Below are positions 1 to 8,873 of a stretch of 64,000 nt of DNA, piece after piece. This DNA comes from Clostridium sp. D43t1_170807_H7 (GTDB taxonomy: Bacteria > Bacillota > Clostridia > Clostridiales > Clostridiaceae), in the NCBI RefSeq assembly GCF_015555905.1, contig NZ_JADNLK010000002.1, positions 62,001-126,000 on the forward strand, written 5' to 3'. How positions within the stretch are numbered: the stretch's first letter is position 1; each line of letters opens with the position of its first letter. The notes below the pieces were generated by a model. The model saw nothing but the letters and a program-made list of their open reading frames with translations, was not told the DNA's origin and searched no databases. The translations under genes and the position numbers were made by a program.

Positions 1-404
1 TCTATAATATCTTCCTCTATTATCTTATTTTCAACTAAACTAGCCCTTCTTATCTGAGCTTTTATCCTTGCTAATAATTCCATTGGTGAAAATGGCTTAG
101 TTATATAATCATCAGCTCCTACTCCTAATGATAATATCTTGTCCATTTCTCCTGATTTTGCAGATAACATAATTATTGGAACATTTGAACTTTCTCTTAT
201 CTTCCTACAAACTGTTATTCCATCTAATTCTGGTAACATTATATCTAATACAACTAATTCAACTTTTTCACTAGTTGCTATATTAAGACCTTTAGCTCCA
301 TTTTCTGCAATTACTCCTGTATAACCTTCAATTCTTAAATAATCAGTAATAAGATTTGCTAAATCATTATCATCTTCAACTATTAATATTTTTCCCTTTT
401 CCAT
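1..404 (-). CDS. OmpR-family response regulator, N-terminal part (cut by window edge)
   Basis: Partial gene. It starts at the ATG at 404, preceded by an AGGGG ribosome site, and runs out of the window at base 1. The visible ~134 residues are a receiver domain: acidic pair near residues 10-12 (IVEDD), phosphoacceptor Asp54 in VVLDIMLPELDG, and the conserved Lys in DDYITKPFSP, followed by the linker typical of OmpR/PhoB proteins. The winged-helix output domain is outside the window, so the family is inferred. It lies 96 bp downstream of the ABC transporter ATPase on the same strand. Together with a kinase expected beyond the edge, this is the usual sensing-plus-transporter module that answers cell-envelope-active peptides. 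Confidence 0.88.
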   Translation of the reverse strand, partial: MEKGKILIVEDDNDLANLITDYLRIEGYTGVIAENGAKGLNIATSEKVELVVLDIMLPELDGITVCRKIRESSNVPIIMLSAKSGEMDKILSLGVGADDYITKPFSPMELLARIKAQIRRASLVENKIIEEDII

Positions 405-428
405 TCTCTAATTCCCCTAAATAAATTT

Positions 429-460
429 TAAGCTCAGCAAAATTATATTTACTGAGCTAT
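429..460 (-). other. Intercistronic hairpin
   Basis: A 7-bp inverted repeat (AGCTCAG at 431-437, CTGAGCT at 452-458) lies between the ATPase stop codon and the response regulator start. The tail on the minus strand is only moderately T-rich. It may attenuate or process the operon transcript; it is not a convincing terminator. Confidence 0.35.
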
Positions 461-500
461 TAATTACATTTTAACTTTTATAACATAAAATTACAATATT

Positions 501-1259
501 CTACCAAGACTTTTCTTCTAAAAATTCTTGAACCCTTTCTCTTCTTTCTCTAGCATTTTCTTCAGTATACTTTCCTAAATTTAATTCCCCATCAATTCTA
601 CCATCTTTAATATAAAGAATTCTATTTGCTCTTAAAGCTGTTTTAATATCATGAGTTACCATTACTATAGATTGACCTTTATCATTAATTTCACTTAGCA
701 TATCTAACACTACTTTTCCTGTAGATGAATTTAACGCACCTGTTGGCTCATCTCCAAATATTACTTTAGGATTATTTATAATAGATCTTGCAATTGCAAC
801 TCTTTGTTGCATTCCTCCTGAAACTTCTGATGGATACTTATCTTTATGCTCATATAATTCTAAATCCTTTAATAATTTATTTGCTCTTTCTATAATATCT
901 TTTTTATTTTTTCTATTATAAATTGCTGCATAAGTTACATTTTCAAAAATAGTTAGATCTGGTAGTAAATTTATTCCCTGAAATATGAAACTTATATCTT
1001 TATTTCTTATTTCTGCTGCCTTTTCTTCATTTATTTTTGAAATATCTCTTCCAAGTAATTCAACTCTGCCTGATGTAGGATTATCCATAGTGCTTAAAGA
1101 ATATAGTAATGTTGACTTTCCTGAACCTGAACTTCCCATAATTACTGTAAAGTCACCTTTGTATATCTCCATATTTAAATTTTTTAATACATTATTTCCA
1201 TTTTTCCCTATAATAAAAGATTTACATAAATCCTCTGTTTTTATTATTACATCTCTCAT
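501..1259 (-). CDS. ABC transporter ATP-binding protein (MacB/LolD type)
   Basis: A 252-residue nucleotide-binding subunit. Walker A is GSSGSGKS near residues 42-49, the Q-loop lies in FIFQGINLLP near 91-100, the signature VSGGMQQR is near 146-153, and Walker B VIFGDEP is near 166-172. This signature and length are typical of the MacB/LolD/BceA class that powers FtsX-like permeases, not importers. Start ATG with an AGGAGAG ribosome site. It follows its permease by 13 bp, so the two are translated from one message, with a response regulator downstream. Export or extraction of membrane-active peptides or lipids is likely. The substrate cannot be read from sequence. Confidence 0.93.
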   Translation of the reverse strand: MRDVIIKTEDLCKSFIIGKNGNNVLKNLNMEIYKGDFTVIMGSSGSGKSTLLYSLSTMDNPTSGRVELLGRDISKINEEKAAEIRNKDISFIFQGINLLPDLTIFENVTYAAIYNRKNKKDIIERANKLLKDLELYEHKDKYPSEVSGGMQQRVAIARSIINNPKVIFGDEPTGALNSSTGKVVLDMLSEINDKGQSIVMVTHDIKTALRANRILYIKDGRIDGELNLGKYTEENARERRERVQEFLEEKSW

Positions 1260-1272
1260 AATTAATTCTCTC

Positions 1273-3585
1273 CTATTCCCTAATTAACTCTACTGTTGAA
1301 ATTTTCTTAATTGATCTGTTACAAACATATAATGTTATCATTATTAATACAAATGTTATTAATACTAATCCACTTGTCATTACTAAATTTAATTTAAATA
1401 CATCAAACCCCATGGCTAATTGAATAACCTTACTTGATGTTGTAATAGCAACTAATATTCCTATTATTGCTCCTAAAATTGCTAAAATCATTATCCTGTA
1501 GTTATTTCTTGCTCTAATATATTTTGAAGTAAATCCTAAACTTTTCATTACTCCATAATTTTTTCTATTATCTAAATTGTTTATTAACAATACATTTACT
1601 ATATTAAATATTCCAAATACTAATACTCCAACTAATAATACTATTGATATTGGTACTGATATCTCTACAACTTGTGAAGCTGCTTCTTTTAATGGTGAAT
1701 AAATTTTTTCTACTTTTACTCCATCAAACTTTGCTTTTATATCATTCTTTAAAGCTTCATAATCATCTATATTTTTTAAATTAACAAAAGCTACATTTCC
1801 AATTGAATTATCACTTATTACATCACTTGTTAATCTCATAGATTGTCCACCACTCATCATAGAAGCAAAACTTCCAACTATTAAAAATTCTTTTTCTTCA
1901 TCTCCTACTTTTATTTTTATATAGTCACCTAAATCTAAATTATTATTTTTCATTAAATCTACGCTTAAGGATACTTCATTTTTATTTCTTGGATTTATAC
2001 CTTTTATTATAGAAAAATCCTCTTCATTAAACTTATTGTACATAGTTGCCATTAATGTTCCACCAACAACTTCATATTTTGAAACATCAAGCCCAACTTT
2101 ACCTTGATCTACAGTATTCCAAATATAATAATCATCAACTCTACTATCTAAATCAATATACTCTTTAACTTCACTTATTGAATTTTCTATATCACTAGGT
2201 GCTGATATAATTAAATCTGAATTTGCAGTTCCAAATATCTTATATAAATTATCGTCTAAACTGCTCATTGAATATGCAATGTTTAAAAAGAATATAGATA
2301 TATAAAATACTAATATAAAAACTATTAAACTTATAAAATTACTTTTCTTATATTTAAAAATATCATTTATAGCCATACAAAAACTTGAACTATTATTTTT
2401 AATTAAAGATTTTTTTAACTTTTCTTTTGAAGATGTTACTCCTATATTAATTGCCTCTACCGGCTTTATTTTATTTATACATCTTAATACTGAATACACA
2501 GTTATATATACTATTAAATTAAATATTAAAAAAGTCATTAACATTATTCCTACTGAAATTCCATCAAAGCTGTAAGTACCTATATTTTTAAATGCAATAT
2601 TACAAATATAAGTAATCATTGGAATTGATATTATTATCCCTATTAAAGATGATATTATTGAAACTAGTCCATATCCATATAAATAAATTCTTCTTATTTT
2701 CTTTGATGAATATCCCATTGATTTATAAATTCCTATTGATTTATATTCTCTTAATATATTATTTTTTATATTGGATTTTAAAATTAACATTAACATAATT
2801 ATCAATATAATTCCTGTTATTAAACCAATTCCCCCAATTATACATGATGTCATTGTTGCTGATACTATAAAAAGACTTTTATCAACTATAGCTCCTCCTA
2901 TTGGTTCATTTATATACTGAACTAATTCATTTGACATTTTACTAGTATCACCATCACAATTAAATGTAACCATATTTGCTTTTGGTAATGATTCTAGCTT
3001 CTCTCTATCTGCTTCATTTACATATACAATTAAAATTCCTATAGCAGTTGATGATTGATTTGAATCATTTACTATTGCTGAAATTTTATACTCTAAACTT
3101 TTTCCATCTCCATCAATTATTTTAGCTTTATCGCCAACTTTAATATCTCTAGTATTAGCTGTTGTTGATGAAATCCACATTTCCCCACTTTTAGGAGCTT
3201 CTGATTTTTTATCTCCTTCTTTAATTTCTATTTTATTGCTTAACTCCTTTTTATTTTCCATTGGTACAACATAGCTCATTAATGTAGTATTATTTTTATT
3301 ATTAAAAGTTAAGTTAGTTGAAATTGAAAATATATCATATTTATTATAATTTCTTACTTTATCATCTTTATCTTTATAAAAATTATGAATTTTATTTACC
3401 ACCGATTCATTAGTTGTAATAGTTAAAATATCTGGTGTACTATCTCCTTCATAATATTTTGTTGCAAAGTTTGCTGATACTACAGTAAGTACTGTACTAA
3501 CACATATCATAGCAATTGATATTGCAAATATTATCCCTAGTAAAAAATTTTGCATTTTTTTCTTTTTTAATTTAGCTAACCACAT
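1273..3585 (-). CDS. FtsX/MacB-type ABC transporter permease
   Basis: A 770-residue integral membrane protein with a duplicated FtsX plan. There is an N-terminal helix (about residues 10-35) and an extracellular domain, then a three-helix block around 240-370. A second single helix near 430 follows, then another extracellular domain and a C-terminal three-helix block (about 640-770). The start has a strong site (TAGGAGG, 9 nt upstream). This is the first gene of a permease-ATPase-regulator operon, an organisation known from bacitracin/lantibiotic-type resistance modules. The two extracellular domains and the 770-residue length resemble the duplicated-FtsX permeases more than classical BceB, so a general lipid or peptide export role is the safest call. 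Confidence 0.88.
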   Translation of the reverse strand: MWLAKLKKKKMQNFLLGIIFAISIAMICVSTVLTVVSANFATKYYEGDSTPDILTITTNESVVNKIHNFYKDKDDKVRNYNKYDIFSISTNLTFNNKNNTTLMSYVVPMENKKELSNKIEIKEGDKKSEAPKSGEMWISSTTANTRDIKVGDKAKIIDGDGKSLEYKISAIVNDSNQSSTAIGILIVYVNEADREKLESLPKANMVTFNCDGDTSKMSNELVQYINEPIGGAIVDKSLFIVSATMTSCIIGGIGLITGIILIIMLMLILKSNIKNNILREYKSIGIYKSMGYSSKKIRRIYLYGYGLVSIISSLIGIIISIPMITYICNIAFKNIGTYSFDGISVGIMLMTFLIFNLIVYITVYSVLRCINKIKPVEAINIGVTSSKEKLKKSLIKNNSSSFCMAINDIFKYKKSNFISLIVFILVFYISIFFLNIAYSMSSLDDNLYKIFGTANSDLIISAPSDIENSISEVKEYIDLDSRVDDYYIWNTVDQGKVGLDVSKYEVVGGTLMATMYNKFNEEDFSIIKGINPRNKNEVSLSVDLMKNNNLDLGDYIKIKVGDEEKEFLIVGSFASMMSGGQSMRLTSDVISDNSIGNVAFVNLKNIDDYEALKNDIKAKFDGVKVEKIYSPLKEAASQVVEISVPISIVLLVGVLVFGIFNIVNVLLINNLDNRKNYGVMKSLGFTSKYIRARNNYRIMILAILGAIIGILVAITTSSKVIQLAMGFDVFKLNLVMTSGLVLITFVLIMITLYVCNRSIKKISTVELIRE

Positions 3586-3712
3586 GTTTTATTCCTCCTA
3601 TAATTTATTTTTCATATTCTTTATCTTTAATTTCTCTTGTCTATGTTTTTAATTATAGAAAGTGAATCTTTAATGGTTATTTTCTAATTCTTAATAAATT
3701 CTTACATCTTTG

Positions 3713-3746
3713 TATAAAAAAGATAGGTTCAATTCCTATGCCTATC
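3713..3746 (-). terminator. Possible minus-strand terminator upstream of the ABC permease
   Basis: On the minus strand, GATAGG pairs with CCTATC across a 13-nt loop and is followed by six T. It sits upstream of the permease gene and downstream of nothing obvious on that strand. It could be a leader attenuator or the remnant of a lost gene. Confidence 0.4.
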
Positions 3747-3877
3747 ATCTTACTTGCAATAACTATTTTTATATAAAATAATTCATATTTTTAATTATTT
3801 TTTATTAAGTTAAACTTTTTTTTCTCTCTTTATATGGTATATTATATTTAGTAATATTTTTGAAAGGAAGTAATTTT

Positions 3878-4327
3878 ATGTTAATAAAGAGAAATTTTGT
3901 TATTTTATTCGCCTCCATTGCTTTTATAATTCTTATTTTTATATGTTGTAGCTCTTCATTTAATAGTTCATCTTCATTATCTGCTATAAAATATAATTTT
4001 TCACAAGAAAATGATATTAATACTATAACATTCAAAAAACTAAATGGAACTCAAACTATTATTAAAATATCTAATAAAGATGATGTAACATATACATTAT
4101 CATATTCTATTAATACAACTAAAGGTAAAATTAAACTATATCTTGTTGATTCAAATGATAATATTATTAGTGAATATGATGATAAATCTCAAGAATTATC
4201 AATTAATACTAAATCTAATAGTGATATTTTTGTAAAAATTAGTGCTAAGAATGCAAGTGGAAATATTCAATATCAAATTTCACCTAATGATAATACTGTA
4301 ACTCTTTCTAAAAGTCTTTTTGATTAG
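3878..4327 (+). CDS. Small membrane-anchored extracytoplasmic protein, unknown function
   Basis: The start is the ATG at 3878, 7 nt after GAAAGGAAG; an in-frame TTG further upstream lacks a ribosome site. The 149-residue product begins with a short basic stretch and one strongly hydrophobic segment (about residues 7-24) that ends in two cysteines. It may be a lipoprotein, although no Gly/Ala/Ser precedes either Cys, so the lipobox is poor. The remainder (about 30-149) is polar and rich in Ser, Asn and Asp, with alternating hydrophobic residues suggesting a beta-sandwich exposed outside the cell. It is a single gene with its own ribosome site, transcribed divergently from the ABC exporter. I do not recognise the family. 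Confidence 0.75.
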   Translation: MLIKRNFVILFASIAFIILIFICCSSSFNSSSSLSAIKYNFSQENDINTITFKKLNGTQTIIKISNKDDVTYTLSYSINTTKGKIKLYLVDSNDNIISEYDDKSQELSINTKSNSDIFVKISAKNASGNIQYQISPNDNTVTLSKSLFD

Positions 4328-4509
4328 AATATTTTAAGTGGGATATTATTATGTCAAAGAAATTATCTAAAAAAAGCTGAAGATACTATAATAATAGAAA
4401 AATAGTTTAATTATTTATTAAAAATAACTATTAGAACATTACAAAATGATTTTTTAAATTTTGTAGCGATATACTCTTTGACTTTAAAAAGATTTGTTTC
4501 AGGATTAAT

Positions 4510-4707
4510 TTTGAAAATATACTAGAAGCAGAAATTGATGAGTATCTTGGAAGAGATAAGTATCAACATCAAAGTAACATCGAATCACAAAAAGTAAATT
4601 ATATAAATAGTTATAGTCAAAAGAACCTAATAAGTTTATTTGTAAATGTCTAGCTCGATATACCAAGATATAGAAAGATTCAATTCGAACCTCATATAAT
4701 AAAAAAT
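4510..4707 (+). pseudogene. Remnant of IS256-family (Mutator) transposase
   Basis: Translating from 4510 gives a stretch resembling the N-terminal third of IS256-family transposases: LEAEIDEYLGRDKY matches the family's LEAEMDEHLG block. After an in-frame TAG at 4651, LDIPRYRKIQFEPHIIKN matches the DVPRDRNGEFEPxIVKK block. No DDE catalytic core remains and no terminal inverted repeats were recognised. Upstream, 4350-4510 is AT-rich with scattered stops and may be decayed sequence of the same element. It is a relic with no capacity to transpose. Confidence 0.7.
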
Positions 4708-4743
4708 ATTACTGGAAATTTTGATTTCCAGTAATATTTTTTT
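4701..4743 (+). terminator. Strong hairpin terminator
   Basis: AATATTACTGGAAAT and its reverse complement ATTTCCAGTAATATT enclose a 4-nt loop and run into seven T. The A-run on the other side makes it potentially bidirectional. It closes the transposase remnant on the plus strand and faces the small minus-strand gene at 4803. Confidence 0.8.
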
Positions 4744-4802
4744 ATAAGAAACTATATTACACAAAATTATCTACAGTCTCTATTAACCAATTATTTTCCC
4801 TA

Positions 4803-4979
4803 CTAAACTCTTTTTTTCTTATCACTAAGTATTCCATAAAATGATAATGCTATTCCTACTATTCCCAATATTAAAGTTAATGCATGTGGCATTATATTAG
4901 TTATATTAAACAATGAAGATATTGTCGAAATAACAATTCCTATTCTTAAAAATATATTTAACTCACTTTTCTTCCTCAT
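4803..4979 (-). CDS. 58-residue hydrophobic small membrane protein
   Basis: An open frame with a well-placed AAGGAGAG site 5-7 nt before its ATG at 4979. The product is 58 residues with a basic N-terminus (MRKKSELN), two hydrophobic segments (about residues 9-27 and 32-50) and a basic tail (DKKKRV), which suggests a two-helix membrane protein. Codon use is like the neighbours. It resembles the small phage-holin-like or DUF-type membrane peptides common in clostridia, but I do not recognise a specific family. It could be missed by gene callers because of its size. Confidence 0.6.
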   Translation of the reverse strand: MRKKSELNIFLRIGIVISTISSLFNITNIMPHALTLILGIVGIALSFYGILSDKKKRV

Positions 4980-5151
4980 ACTTCTCTCTCCTTTTATTAA
5001 CTCTCGTAATTTTATATAACTAATTCTTGATTATATAATACTCTAGAATAATCCTCTTAACTATTACTATAAGTCACTATTACAATTACTTAAGTCATTT
5101 TTCAATAAATAAAAGGAGAAAGTACATTTTTTTCTTAAGCATTTTTACTAC

Positions 5152-6054
5152 TTATGCATGAGATAATGTAGGAAACATTATGTTTTCATTATTAAAAATA
5201 CTTTCATTCTTACTCTTAATATATAGAGCATCATTGTCATCATTTAATAATTCTTTATTATATCCTTCAATATTTATAGGGGTAAACCCTAATCTAATAA
5301 CCTTAGTTTCTTTACTTATTAATGAATTAATAATTATATTCAAGTCTATTTCTTTATCCATAAATACATCTTGAATAAATAATTCTTCCCCATTATACTC
5401 ACAAATTGCTATTGCATTATAATTTTCAATATAATAAATATTATCCTTCAAGAAATCTAAGCAATAAAACATAATTAAATTTTTATTCTCTTTAACATAA
5501 AGCTTTGAAATTTGAATACTATTACTAATTATATTTTCTAAAAACCCCTTGTCATTATTATCATCAATATTTATTTTTCTAACTTTTTCACTATCTTTTT
5601 CTTTATTCTTTTTTATAGAGTATTGGTGTTCATAAACTCTTTCAAATCCAAACTTAGGATAAAAATCTAATACAGTATCATTTGCAAAAAGATATATACA
5701 ATCACATTTATTTTCCCATTCATGTAAAACTTCTTCCATAAGAAATCTTGATAAACCTTGATTTCTATATTCTTCATCAGTCATTACAGTCCCTATTTGG
5801 ATATAATTTTTTTCTTCTCCTAAAATATTTATTTTCATAATACTTACTGATACATTAGCCACTAATTTGTCATCATCTAATAATGAATATGGAATATATT
5901 CTTTTCCCCAGTAACCAGATTCATACCACCTTCTAAAATTAAACCCATAAGTTTTTTCTGTTAAATTATTAAGTCCTTCCCTTAACCTTTCGTTATCTCT
6001 ATAATCCTTTACATATATATATTCATCACCATCAATTAATACTTTTTCACTCAT
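5152..6054 (-). CDS. GNAT-family N-acetyltransferase
   Basis: A 300-residue acetyltransferase. The acetyl-CoA-binding core lies at about residues 60-150, with the motif IGTVMTDEEYRNQGLSRFLM (residues about 88-107) giving the R/Q-x-x-G-x-G/A-type pyrophosphate loop, and FYPKFGF near 130 marking the last strand of the fold. The C-terminal half (about 155-300) is less conserved and could be a second, degenerate GNAT-like domain. The substrate is unknown. Start ATG is preceded by GAGGGG. It is 14 bp downstream of the CmpB-like membrane gene, so the two form an operon. Confidence 0.85.
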   Translation of the reverse strand: MSEKVLIDGDEYIYVKDYRDNERLREGLNNLTEKTYGFNFRRWYESGYWGKEYIPYSLLDDDKLVANVSVSIMKINILGEEKNYIQIGTVMTDEEYRNQGLSRFLMEEVLHEWENKCDCIYLFANDTVLDFYPKFGFERVYEHQYSIKKNKEKDSEKVRKINIDDNNDKGFLENIISNSIQISKLYVKENKNLIMFYCLDFLKDNIYYIENYNAIAICEYNGEELFIQDVFMDKEIDLNIIINSLISKETKVIRLGFTPINIEGYNKELLNDDNDALYIKSKNESIFNNENIMFPTLSHA

Positions 6055-6068
6055 TTTAAACCCCTCAT

Positions 6069-7079
6069 TTATTTACTCTTTATTTCCTTATCTAAGTTTT
6101 TAACTTCTCTCATCGCTTCTTCATATTTCTTCGCTCTTGCATTTGGATTTCTTCGTAATATATTTATAGAATTTATATAAACCTTATTTTCAGTATTATT
6201 AATTTTTAATTCATGTGCTTTTAGTCTTGATAAATACTCTGAAAACTCGGCCTTTAATTTACCTGGCTCATCTATAGCTTTTGATGATAGCTCATCAAAT
6301 TTATCAACATATCTTGATACCTTTTCAACAAACCCCTTCATTGCTTCTTCTTTTAATTCTAAATTTTTTCTAATAATTACTTCAATAGATTGCTTTCTTG
6401 TATTCTTCTTAAGTAGCACTTTTTCTTGCTTAATAGCTACTTTTTTAACTAATTTTTCTTGAATAGATTTTATATCTTCGTTAACAAAAGCTTCTACTAT
6501 CTCTATTCTCTTCTTTACATTAATAAGAGCATCATTTCTTTCAGTAAACTTAATTAAAAGATTCTTTAAGTCCATAGCTTCATTGAATGATTGTACGCCA
6601 TCAATTGTAATAAAAACAGTTATAATATATGAAATTATTTCTGATATCCTCTCAGGTATGATTATAACTAAGCTTTCTATATTAGGATTAACAAATCTAA
6701 CTAAAAGTACAGAAAAAACTCCCCAAGCTAAAGACGATATTAAACAAATGTGTCCATTAATATTAAAAGGATCTTTAGTATAATCCCAGTACCTAACATG
6801 AAATAATTTCTCCATTACTACCCCAGTTATATATTCTAATATTGTTGCAGAAATCATTCCTATGATAAATACTAATACAAGATTATTCTCAACTTTTAAC
6901 GTAGAAATTAATACTACTATAGCCCCTGATCCATAAATAGGTAATAATGGCCCTTTTAAAAATCCTCTATTTACCCACTTATGCTTTTTTAAAGATACAT
7001 AACATGACTCCCATATCCATCCTATAAAACAATAAAGATAAAATAAAAGAAGCCATTGATGTAAGGTATATATGTGCAT
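6069..7079 (-). CDS. Putative ABC-transporter type IV / CmpB-like membrane protein
   Basis: A 336-residue protein. Its first ~160 residues contain four or five membrane segments with the family signature FIGWIWESCYVSLKKHKWVNRG and GFLKGPLLPIYGSGA, characteristic of the CmpB/putative ABC-transporter type IV family (PF06541). From about residue 175 to the end it is highly charged and predicted helical (many Lys/Glu), probably a cytoplasmic coiled coil. Despite the family name no ATPase or partner permease is nearby. The biochemical role of the family is not established. Start ATG with GAGGG 6 nt upstream. Confidence 0.8.
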   Translation of the reverse strand: MHIYTLHQWLLLFYLYCFIGWIWESCYVSLKKHKWVNRGFLKGPLLPIYGSGAIVVLISTLKVENNLVLVFIIGMISATILEYITGVVMEKLFHVRYWDYTKDPFNINGHICLISSLAWGVFSVLLVRFVNPNIESLVIIIPERISEIISYIITVFITIDGVQSFNEAMDLKNLLIKFTERNDALINVKKRIEIVEAFVNEDIKSIQEKLVKKVAIKQEKVLLKKNTRKQSIEVIIRKNLELKEEAMKGFVEKVSRYVDKFDELSSKAIDEPGKLKAEFSEYLSRLKAHELKINNTENKVYINSINILRRNPNARAKKYEEAMREVKNLDKEIKSK

Positions 7080-7143
7080 TCTCTACCCTCATTTCTTAAT
7101 AATTACTTTATAGTATATTGGTAAATTTTTTTAAAATAAAAAT

Positions 7144-7185
7144 ACCTCAAAAAAAAGTTATCTATAATAAGCTTTCTTCTGAGGT
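7144..7185 (-). terminator. Terminator of the M32 carboxypeptidase gene
   Basis: On the minus strand ACCTCAGAAGAAAGC pairs with a T-rich arm ending in TGAGGT, followed by TATTTTTATTTT. It lies just after the stop codon at 7201. Confidence 0.75.
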
Positions 7186-7200
7186 CAATTTAGATATATA

Positions 7201-8709
7201 TTAATAATTATATATTTCCTTATATTTCTTATCTAAGTATTCAATAAAATATTTTGCTTGAAGTTCCTCTCCTGTAATTTTCTTTATTAAGTCACTTGGA
7301 TCATAAAGATTAGCACATTTATGGACATTTTCCCTTAACCATTCATATACTGAAGATAAATTTCCTGTAGCGATTTTATCGTATATACTAGGAACATCTT
7401 TAACCATTTTATTTAACATTTGTGCTCCATAAAGATTTCCTAATGCATAACTTGGAAAATATCCAAATGATCCATCTGACCAATGCATATCTTGAAGCAC
7501 TCCAACCTTATCACTTGTAGGTTCTACCCCTAAATATTCTTTATATTTTTCATTCCAAACTCTTGGCAAATCACTTACTTGAATTTTATCATTTATAAGT
7601 AATTTTTCTATTTCATATCTTATAATTACATGAATACTATAAGTTAATTCATCTGCTTCAGTTCTTATTAATGAAGGTTGTACCTTATTTATTGTATTAT
7701 AAAATTCTTCTTCACTAACGCACTCAAATTGATTAGGAAATTCCTTTTTAGCTTCTTCATATAAATATCCACAAAATGCTTTATTTCTTCCTATTATATT
7801 TTCATAAAATCTTGATTGTGATTCATGAATGGCCATAGATGCTGCAACATTTAATCCAGTCCCTTCTAGTGAGTCAGGTATATTTTGTTCATATATTCCA
7901 TGTCCACCTTCATGTATTGCTGAAAACATTGCTGATGTAAAATCATTTAAGTAGTAATGATTTGTTATTCTAACATCCTTATTACTCATATCTAAAGTAT
8001 ATGGATGTTCAGTTTCATCCATTCTTCCTGATTTAAAATCAAATCCTATAGTCTTTAAAATTTTAATACAAAATCTTTTTTGATTTTCCTTAGGAAATTC
8101 TTTTCCCTCAAAGACATTAGAAATTTCTGTTCCACTATTATTTATCTTTTTTAATATAGTAACAATTCCATCTCTTAACTCATCAAAAACCTTATCTAAT
8201 TTTTCAACAGTAAGTCCCGGCTCATAATCATCTAGTAAGGCATTATACTTGTTACCTTTATAACCTTTATATTTTATCGATTTCTTTGTAAGTTCTACTA
8301 TTTTTTCTAAAGCAGGTTTAAATATTTCAAAATTATCTTCATTCTTAGCTTTCTCCCAAGCTAATTGTCCTCTAGATGCTGCTAAAGAAAATTCCTTTAC
8401 AAATTCTTCAGGGAATATTTTTTCCTTTTCATAATTCTTCTTAAGCTCATGTAACATTCTTTTCTGAACAAAATTTAATTTTTCTTCGTTCTTCTCAAAG
8501 AATTTAATAAAATCATGAATTTCTTTTGAAACAGATAAATTATGTGCTTGCATTTGCATGAAAGACATAGTTTCTGCTCTTCCCTCTGCCGCATTTTCTG
8601 GTATTCCTGTTGTCATGTCCCAATACATGAGACTTCCTACATTTCTATAATGTTCAATAGTTTTTAAATATGTTGAAAGTTCTTTTAACTTCTTCTCTAA
8701 TTTATCCAA
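7201..8709 (-). CDS. Carboxypeptidase Taq (M32) family metallocarboxypeptidase
   Basis: A zinc metallopeptidase removing C-terminal residues from peptides in the cytoplasm. The active-site motif HEGGH lies near residues 266-270 in the chosen frame, preceded by the family block ITNHYYLNDF and followed by the third-ligand region AIHESQSRFYEN. Total length about 500 residues fits M32. I chose the TTG at 8709 because a GGAGG site lies 7-8 nt before it. An upstream in-frame ATG at 8724 has no ribosome site and would contain that GGAGG inside the gene. Monocistronic, with its own terminator. Confidence 0.93.
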   Translation of the reverse strand: MDKLEKKLKELSTYLKTIEHYRNVGSLMYWDMTTGIPENAAEGRAETMSFMQMQAHNLSVSKEIHDFIKFFEKNEEKLNFVQKRMLHELKKNYEKEKIFPEEFVKEFSLAASRGQLAWEKAKNEDNFEIFKPALEKIVELTKKSIKYKGYKGNKYNALLDDYEPGLTVEKLDKVFDELRDGIVTILKKINNSGTEISNVFEGKEFPKENQKRFCIKILKTIGFDFKSGRMDETEHPYTLDMSNKDVRITNHYYLNDFTSAMFSAIHEGGHGIYEQNIPDSLEGTGLNVAASMAIHESQSRFYENIIGRNKAFCGYLYEEAKKEFPNQFECVSEEEFYNTINKVQPSLIRTEADELTYSIHVIIRYEIEKLLINDKIQVSDLPRVWNEKYKEYLGVEPTSDKVGVLQDMHWSDGSFGYFPSYALGNLYGAQMLNKMVKDVPSIYDKIATGNLSSVYEWLRENVHKCANLYDPSDLIKKITGEELQAKYFIEYLDKKYKEIYNY

Positions 8710-8806
8710 AAATTTGGCCTCCATTCTAATATTTTCTATTCATTTAATTATATACTTTATTTTTAATTAAATGAATAGTCCATTATTACTAGAAAAAAAA
8801 TGTAAT

Positions 8807-8849
8807 AACCTCCGGTGTCAATCCATATTTTGGATAGACCCCGGAGGTT
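8807..8849 (-). terminator. Terminator of the GH13 gene (CCTCCGGGG-type hairpin)
   Basis: On the minus strand AACCTCCGG...GTCTATCC pairs with GGAT...ACCGGAGGTT, followed after ATTACA by eight T. A related CCTCCGGGG half occurs after two other minus-strand genes in the window. Confidence 0.85.
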
Positions 8850-8873
8850 GATACATTATTTTACAATTCAATA

